Shown here: positions 59,979 to 64,000 of the stretch, one piece after another
How positions within the stretch are numbered: the stretch's first letter is position 1
Layout: each line of letters begins with the position of its first letter
Assembly (NCBI GenBank): GCA_964476155.1
Contig: CAYYYS010000003.1
Location: forward strand, 62,001-126,000
Direction: 5' to 3'
Origin: JAHIYU01 sp964476155
GTDB taxonomy: Bacteria; Krumholzibacteriota; Krumholzibacteriia; LZORAL124-64-63
Length of the DNA stretch: 64,000 nt
Notes under the pieces: generated by a model
Seen by the model: only the letters and a program-made list of their open reading frames with translations
The model's database searches: none
Told to the model about the DNA's origin: nothing
Program-made: the position numbers and the translations under genes

Positions 59979-61391
59979 TTAGCCGGCCAGCAGGAAGTGC
60001 CAGGCCCGCTCGGCGTCGTTGGCGCCGGCCCCCGGGTCCAGAACCTGCGCGGTGTCCACACCGGCGATGGCCGCGGCCGTCTCAACCCGATTCTGCGCGG
60101 CGGTCAGCACCGCCCAGTTGCGCTCGTCCTCGGCCCAGCCGGCCGGTATGTCGAAATCACCGGACGCGTTCACCAGCGGCCAATTCCAGTTGATGTACTG
60201 AGGTGAACCGAAGTCGCCGTCGGCGTTGACCCAGCCGCCGTCTTCCACGTGCACCACGTCGCCCAGGGGGACGGGATGGTGCTGCAGATAGGTCGCAATG
60301 GTCGTAGGCGTGTAGCCCTGGCCCGCCGCGGCGTGTGAAAACTGGGTGACGTTCTCGTAGTAGTAGCTGTTGCCGCCGCTCCAGGCGTTGTCGCCGTCGT
60401 GGGCGAAAAGCACGAGCATGGGTTGCGCGGGATTATTGGCCGACGCGATGGCGTCGATGCCGCCGGTGCCGAACAGGCCATACCCTTCTTCCCAGCCCAT
60501 GGCGTTGGCCGCGGGCACCACGACCAGGCTCGCTACGCCCCCGCCGTCCGGGTCGACGTACTCGGCGCGATGGGGCGTGAATCCGTACGGGTACGGCACC
60601 TTCAGAGTGACACCCCGCGAGATGGTGTGGTTCGTGTACGTGCCCTGGGCCGGGTTGGTCTGGTCGGCCGGGTTGGGTGGATCACAATTGTCCAGGTTGG
60701 CCGTGTAGGGATAGTCGGCACAGGCGCGCGCAATGTGTAGGTCGGGGACGATGGTCCACGTCACACCGGCCTCGACCAGCGCGGGAATCATACGCTCGCT
60801 GAAGCACATCTCGGCCGGGAAGAACCCCTGCGAGATCGCGCCGGGCCCCCAGGCGTCGCCATAGATCTGCTTGGCCAGCGCAAGCTCCATACGTAACGCA
60901 TTCTCGTCCAGCAACGGGCCGATGGCGTGGTGGAAACCGACCAGCACCGGTTCGAGCCGCGGCTGCCCGGCCGAGTTCGACCACCCGCGCGCGGTCCGGT
61001 AATGGGAATACCAGTCGGACGCGTAGCGCCCCCCGTTCCACCCCGCGTCGCCTAGGCTGAAGATGTTCTCCATCAACGCGCCCGCAAACGAAACCTGCGC
61101 CCCCGCCTCCGCCAGATCCGAAATCGACGACACCGCATCCTGGGGATAATGCTGATAGTCCCCGACCCGATCATCCTTGTCAAAAATCGTATACTCGTCG
61201 TTCTGACTATGTCCCAACGTGATGGTCTCGTAGACGGTCTCGTACCGATCCGGATTCCACACGCTCGCATCCGGCCAATAAATCGGCTGATGCATGTGCC
61301 ACAGATAGGTCGTATGCACCCCGGTCCCGGCGCAAACGGGCGTCGCGATGACGAGGACCAGACAAGCAGAGATGAGTAGGCAACGGAACAC
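59979..61391 (-). CDS. GH57-family-like secreted glycosidase domain, truncated by a premature UAA
   Basis: A 470-residue exported protein. With a GTG start at 61391 (GGGAGG five bases upstream) the signal peptide is MFRCLLISACLVLVIATPVCAG; the ATG at 61415 is the alternative. The catalytic-type barrel has WHMHQP near 20-25 (the GH57 HQP motif), GFFPAEMCFSE near 183-193 (the nucleophile region of GH57) and LFAHDGDNAWSGG near 306. It ends ...AERAWHFLLAG and then stops. The reading continues in the same frame as the carbohydrate-binding and FlgD-like part of the next entry. UAA is one transition from CAA, so this looks like a recent nonsense change, or a sequence error. Confidence 0.8.
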   Translation of the reverse strand: MFRCLLISACLVLVIATPVCAGTGVHTTYLWHMHQPIYWPDASVWNPDRYETVYETITLGHSQNDEYTIFDKDDRVGDYQHYPQDAVSSISDLAEAGAQVSFAGALMENIFSLGDAGWNGGRYASDWYSHYRTARGWSNSAGQPRLEPVLVGFHHAIGPLLDENALRMELALAKQIYGDAWGPGAISQGFFPAEMCFSERMIPALVEAGVTWTIVPDLHIARACADYPYTANLDNCDPPNPADQTNPAQGTYTNHTISRGVTLKVPYPYGFTPHRAEYVDPDGGGVASLVVVPAANAMGWEEGYGLFGTGGIDAIASANNPAQPMLVLFAHDGDNAWSGGNSYYYENVTQFSHAAAGQGYTPTTIATYLQHHPVPLGDVVHVEDGGWVNADGDFGSPQYINWNWPLVNASGDFDIPAGWAEDERNWAVLTAAQNRVETAAAIAGVDTAQVLDPGAGANDAERAWHFLLAG

Positions 61392-61480
61392 GATGTCCTC
61401 CCGGGAAGCCGACATTGATGGTGTCCGAAACTATACCACACCCCGCCTATGCTGGCGAAGATGTTGCGACAGACTTGGAT

Positions 61481-61570
61481 GGAATAGACAGAGGGATATG
61501 AAGGCCGCGACCGAATGCGTAGCGGGGTCCCCGAATTCGGTCGCGGCCTTCATATCCCTCTGTCTATTCC
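61481..61570. repeat. Perfect 36-bp inverted repeat (long hairpin) next to natB
   Basis: Arms 61481-61516 and 61535-61570 are exact inverted copies of 36 bases, with an 18-base loop (61517-61534) that itself contains GGGGTCCCC. The right arm ends 2 bases before the natB stop codon on the minus strand. A perfect stem of this length is far beyond an ordinary terminator. On the minus strand no T-run follows. No second copy is seen in the window. Confidence 0.85.
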
Positions 61571-61572
61571 GG

Positions 61573-62826
61573 TCAGTCAGCCTGCCGCAATACCTTCACC
61601 AGAGTAGCCCAGGACGGCGCGGCCCCATGCATAAGTATGCCGACCCGGAAGAGCTTGCCCGCCATCCGCGTCAGCCCATAGATCGTCACCACCATCAGCA
61701 CCCATGACAACAAGATCTGCCACAACGGCGGCGTCTCCATGCACACCCGCATGAACATGAGGATCGGTGTGAAGAACGGTACGAGACTAAGGACCGTCGC
61801 CAGTGTACCGCCGGGGTCCATCATGACCAACGTCAGCAGCATCATGGGGATGATCACGAACATGGCGATGGGCGTGGCGAACTGCTGCGACTCCTGGACC
61901 GTGTTGCATAGCGAGCCGACGCCCGCGTACAGGGTCGAAAAGAGCAGGAAGCCCAGCACGAAGAAGATCACGAAGGAGGCGAGCATCATCGGCGTCAGGA
62001 ACGTGGCGTCGAGAGTCATGCCGCCGATATTCACACCGCGCGTGGACAAGGCGAGGATCGCGATGGTCCAGATACCCACCTGGGTCAGACCCGCGCCGCC
62101 AATGCCGATGATCTTGCCCTGCATCAGACGCGAGGCCGGCACGCTCGAGAGAATCACTTCCACCACGCGCGTACTTTTTTCCTCGATGACGCCGGTCAGG
62201 GTCTGCTGCCCGTAGACCAGCACCATCATGTACAGGATCATGATCAGGGTAAAGGCCACCGCGAAAACACCGTCGTCGTCGCGCGACGTTGTCTCCCCCT
62301 CGGCGCTCACCGAGAGGGTGGTCCAGGTGGTATAGGCGGTCAAATAGGCGTGAAGGCTGTCGGGCACGCCCGCCTCGTTGAAGCGGTGTTGGCGCAGCAC
62401 ACGGTTGAGCGACGGCGCCAGGAGCTCACGGATGATGCCCGCCGAAACGGACTTGCTGTAGAAGGCGGCCTCACGCGATTCGATGAAGTCCGTGGCGATG
62501 ACCAGGCCCGCGTCGAGATCCTCGGTCTGGATACGGCCGGTCATCTCGGCGACGGCGGCGTCCAGTCCCTCGCGCGGCACATCGAGCGGGACCAGCGCGA
62601 TGCGTGTGCGCTGGATATCGGCCACCAGGTCGCGCAGCACCGGGTAGTGTTCGCCGGAAGGATCGATCACGCCGACGGTCCGCTCGGCATCGACCTTGTC
62701 CATGGTCAACATGGGAATGATCAGTACCAGGGACATCATCAACGGGATCAGCACCGTGCTGATGATGAAGCCCTTGCTGCGGACGCGTTCGAGGTATTCG
62801 CGGCGGATGATGACGAGGGTCTTCAT
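61573..62826 (-). CDS. ABC-2 type exporter permease (NatB-like)
   Basis: Membrane half of an ABC-2 exporter. Topology is the family's: one N-terminal helix (about 20-40, STVLIPLMMSLVLIIPML), then a long extracytoplasmic region (~45-200) with MDKVDAERTVGVID, then a bundle of about five helices from ~195. FTLIMILYMMVLVYGQQ and VIEEKSTRVVEVILSSVPASRLMQGKIIG near 221-249 are typical. The length is 417. It overlaps the ATPase gene by four bases. The substrate is unknown; NatAB relatives export sodium or other small compounds. Confidence 0.9.
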   Translation of the reverse strand: MKTLVIIRREYLERVRSKGFIISTVLIPLMMSLVLIIPMLTMDKVDAERTVGVIDPSGEHYPVLRDLVADIQRTRIALVPLDVPREGLDAAVAEMTGRIQTEDLDAGLVIATDFIESREAAFYSKSVSAGIIRELLAPSLNRVLRQHRFNEAGVPDSLHAYLTAYTTWTTLSVSAEGETTSRDDDGVFAVAFTLIMILYMMVLVYGQQTLTGVIEEKSTRVVEVILSSVPASRLMQGKIIGIGGAGLTQVGIWTIAILALSTRGVNIGGMTLDATFLTPMMLASFVIFFVLGFLLFSTLYAGVGSLCNTVQESQQFATPIAMFVIIPMMLLTLVMMDPGGTLATVLSLVPFFTPILMFMRVCMETPPLWQILLSWVLMVVTIYGLTRMAGKLFRVGILMHGAAPSWATLVKVLRQAD

Positions 62827-63779
62827 TGCGCCACCCCCTCTCCGGTCGCGGCGCGTTGTCTGCGGACGGCGGTCAGGAATATCTCCTGCAGACTGGGGCG
62901 ATTGGCCGAGAACAACGAGAGGGAGCCGTGGGTGCGCAGCCGGTCGTGCAGACCGTCCACGTCGGCGCCTTCGCGCAGGGTCAGGCGCCAGCCGTCGCCG
63001 TCGCGTTCGCGTTGGGTAACATCGGGCAACCCGTCGGGCGCCTCTTCACCATTGGTGAAAACCACCTTCACCGAGTGCAAGGGGAATCCTTCGCGCACCT
63101 TTTCGAGGCTGCCGTCGAGAATCTTCTCGCCGCCTTCGATCAGGCAGATGGCATCGCAGAGCTGTTCGGCCTCGGCCAGCATGTGGGTCGAAAAGATGAT
63201 GGTGCAGCCGCGTGCGTTCTGTTCGCGGATGGTGTCGCGCAGCAGTTCGATATTCAAGGGGTCGAGTCCGCTGAAGGGCTCGTCCAGGATCACCAGGTCG
63301 GGCGAGAAAAGGAACGTGGCGGCGAACTGCACTTTTTGCTGCATGCCTTTCGACAGCGCGTCGACCTTCTTGTCTTTCCAGTCGCCCAGGCCCATGCGCT
63401 CGAGCCACTCGTTCGCCAAGGCGCGCGCCTCACGACGAGGAACCGACTTGAGCTCGGCCAGGAAGGTGAGCTGCTCCACACACTTCATCTTGCGATAGAG
63501 ACCGCGTTCCTCGGGCAGGTAACCGATACGGTCGAGCATCTCGCGGGTCAGGGGCTGACCGGCGAAGAGAATCTCCCCTTCGTCCGGCGGAATGATGTTC
63601 ATGATGTTGCGGATCGTCGTGGTCTTGCCCGCGCCGTTGGGGCCAAGAAAGCCGTAGATGGCGCCGCGGGGAATATCCAGGGAGAAGTCCTTGACGGCCT
63701 GGACTTTTCCGTATCGTTTGCCGATATGCCTGAGACTGAGAACCGTGCCGGTGTCGGCAGAGGAAAGCGCCCTGTCCAT
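62823..63779 (-). CDS. ABC exporter ATP-binding protein (NatA-like)
   Basis: ATPase half of the exporter. The Walker A motif is GPNGAGKTTT near 46-55. The signature loop is LSKGMQQKVQF near 142 (variant of LSGGQ), as is common in NatA/ABC-2 types. Walker B is LVILDEPFSGLDP near 161-173, and the switch His is in IIFSTHMLAEAE near 194-205. A C-terminal ~90-residue extension (to residue 318) follows the nucleotide-binding domain, as usual for this subgroup. It is the first gene of the pair, with 171 bases to the partial gene at the edge. Confidence 0.92.
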   Translation of the reverse strand: MDRALSSADTGTVLSLRHIGKRYGKVQAVKDFSLDIPRGAIYGFLGPNGAGKTTTIRNIMNIIPPDEGEILFAGQPLTREMLDRIGYLPEERGLYRKMKCVEQLTFLAELKSVPRREARALANEWLERMGLGDWKDKKVDALSKGMQQKVQFAATFLFSPDLVILDEPFSGLDPLNIELLRDTIREQNARGCTIIFSTHMLAEAEQLCDAICLIEGGEKILDGSLEKVREGFPLHSVKVVFTNGEEAPDGLPDVTQRERDGDGWRLTLREGADVDGLHDRLRTHGSLSLFSANRPSLQEIFLTAVRRQRAATGEGVAQ

Positions 63780-63894
63780 AGTCGTCCTTTCTTCTTACCC
63801 GGATGCCGAAGTCGGGAGAGCATAGTGCGCCCCGCCCGCTGGCGCAAGAACGAGCGTGAACGCATAATGTTGCGGTGATTGTAGACAAAAAGAA

Positions 63895-63926
63895 ACTCGG
63901 GACATCCCCCGCCGAGAGTCCCGAGT
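63895..63926 (-). terminator. Intrinsic terminator of the gene entering at the right edge
   Basis: ACTCGGGAC (63895-63903) pairs with GTCCCGAGT (63918-63926) across 14 bases. On the minus strand it is followed by TTTCTTTTTG. It lies 24 bases after the stop of the partial frame at 63951. Confidence 0.8.
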
Positions 63927-63950
63927 CTTCAGCCGGCCCCACTGATAAAA

Positions 63951-64000
63951 TCAGCGTTTCCGACCAATGTGTGCCCGCTTGCGATCCTCAATCATGGAAA
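63951..64000 (-). CDS. C-terminal end of a gene cut by the window edge
   Basis: The minus strand from the right edge reads ...SMIEDRKRAHIGRKR and then TGA (63951-63953). Basic residues dominate these 16 codons. A strong terminator 24 bases further on supports a real gene end here. I cannot name the family from this fragment, and an internal ATG could also make it a very short frame. Confidence 0.4.
   Translation of the reverse strand, partial: SMIEDRKRAHIGRKR

Noticed and set aside
58272..61391. Alternative genetic code (UAA read as an amino acid)
   Set aside because: UAA is used as a normal terminal stop elsewhere in the window, for example at the SNF transporter end (5663-5665), so a single premature stop is more likely.

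Overview
This is a GC-rich, gene-dense window from a respiring Gram-negative-type bacterium. No rRNA or tRNA gene is visible, so the phylum cannot be fixed. Several traits fit the FCB/Krumholzibacteriota-Eisenbacteria neighbourhood or a similar uncultured lineage: a CcoN-CcoO fusion oxidase, a Bacteroidetes-type SdhCAB, 2-oxoacid:ferredoxin oxidoreductase KorAB, ResB/CcsA (System II) cytochrome c maturation, a FadL plus SGNH-hydrolase lipoprotein pair, and a secreted protein ending in a FlgD-like Ig domain. That placement is inference.

Layout. 59-5665 (+): ApbE lipoprotein, KorAB, and an SNF-family transporter. 5735-13891 (-): a compact cbb3 oxidase operon, read as TauE/SafE-like protein, CcoI copper ATPase, CcoS, CcoNO fusion, CcoQ-like, mono-heme CcoP-like, CcoG and a 40-residue FixH-like stub. 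14097-18692 (+): a 1531-residue protein joining an acyl-CoA-ligase domain, a long unassigned middle and a GNAT domain. 18711-23126 (-): Ppx/GppA and sdhCAB. 23314-27769 (-): a molybdenum-cofactor cluster (mobB remnant/moaA, MOSC, mobA remnant, moaC-moaB fusion, moeA) in which both mob genes have lost their central parts in frame. 27959-33775: a small lipoprotein/membrane pair, a NapH-like polyferredoxin, an Rrf2 Fe-S regulator and resB-ccsA. 33976-38644 (+): FadL porin, SGNH lipoprotein, rhomboid protease, glycosyltransferase. 38715-50047 (-): RNase G, a TIGR03960-type radical SAM protein, and purine genes purF, an orphan, a purL-purQ fusion and purB. A 162-bp inverted-repeat element lies between purF and the orphan. 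50213-53992 (-): HtrA protease, transaldolase-like aldolase, TruA, aspartate-semialdehyde dehydrogenase. 54152-58215 (+): HEAT-cyclophilin lipoprotein, LemA and two TPM-domain proteins. 58272-63779 (-): a GH57-like secreted protein broken by one in-frame UAA, a 36-bp perfect hairpin and a NatAB-type ABC exporter. A partial gene enters at the right edge.

Most of the window supports aerobic/microaerobic electron transport: KorAB yields reduced ferredoxin, Sdh feeds quinone, ResB/CcsA mature c-type cytochromes and cbb3 reduces O2, with the Rrf2 protein as likely sensor. The most unusual items are the ligase-GNAT giant, the paired mobA/mobB internal deletions, the inverted-repeat element that supplies a gene's stop codon, the PurLQ fusion without a visible PurS, and the nonsense-split GH57 protein.
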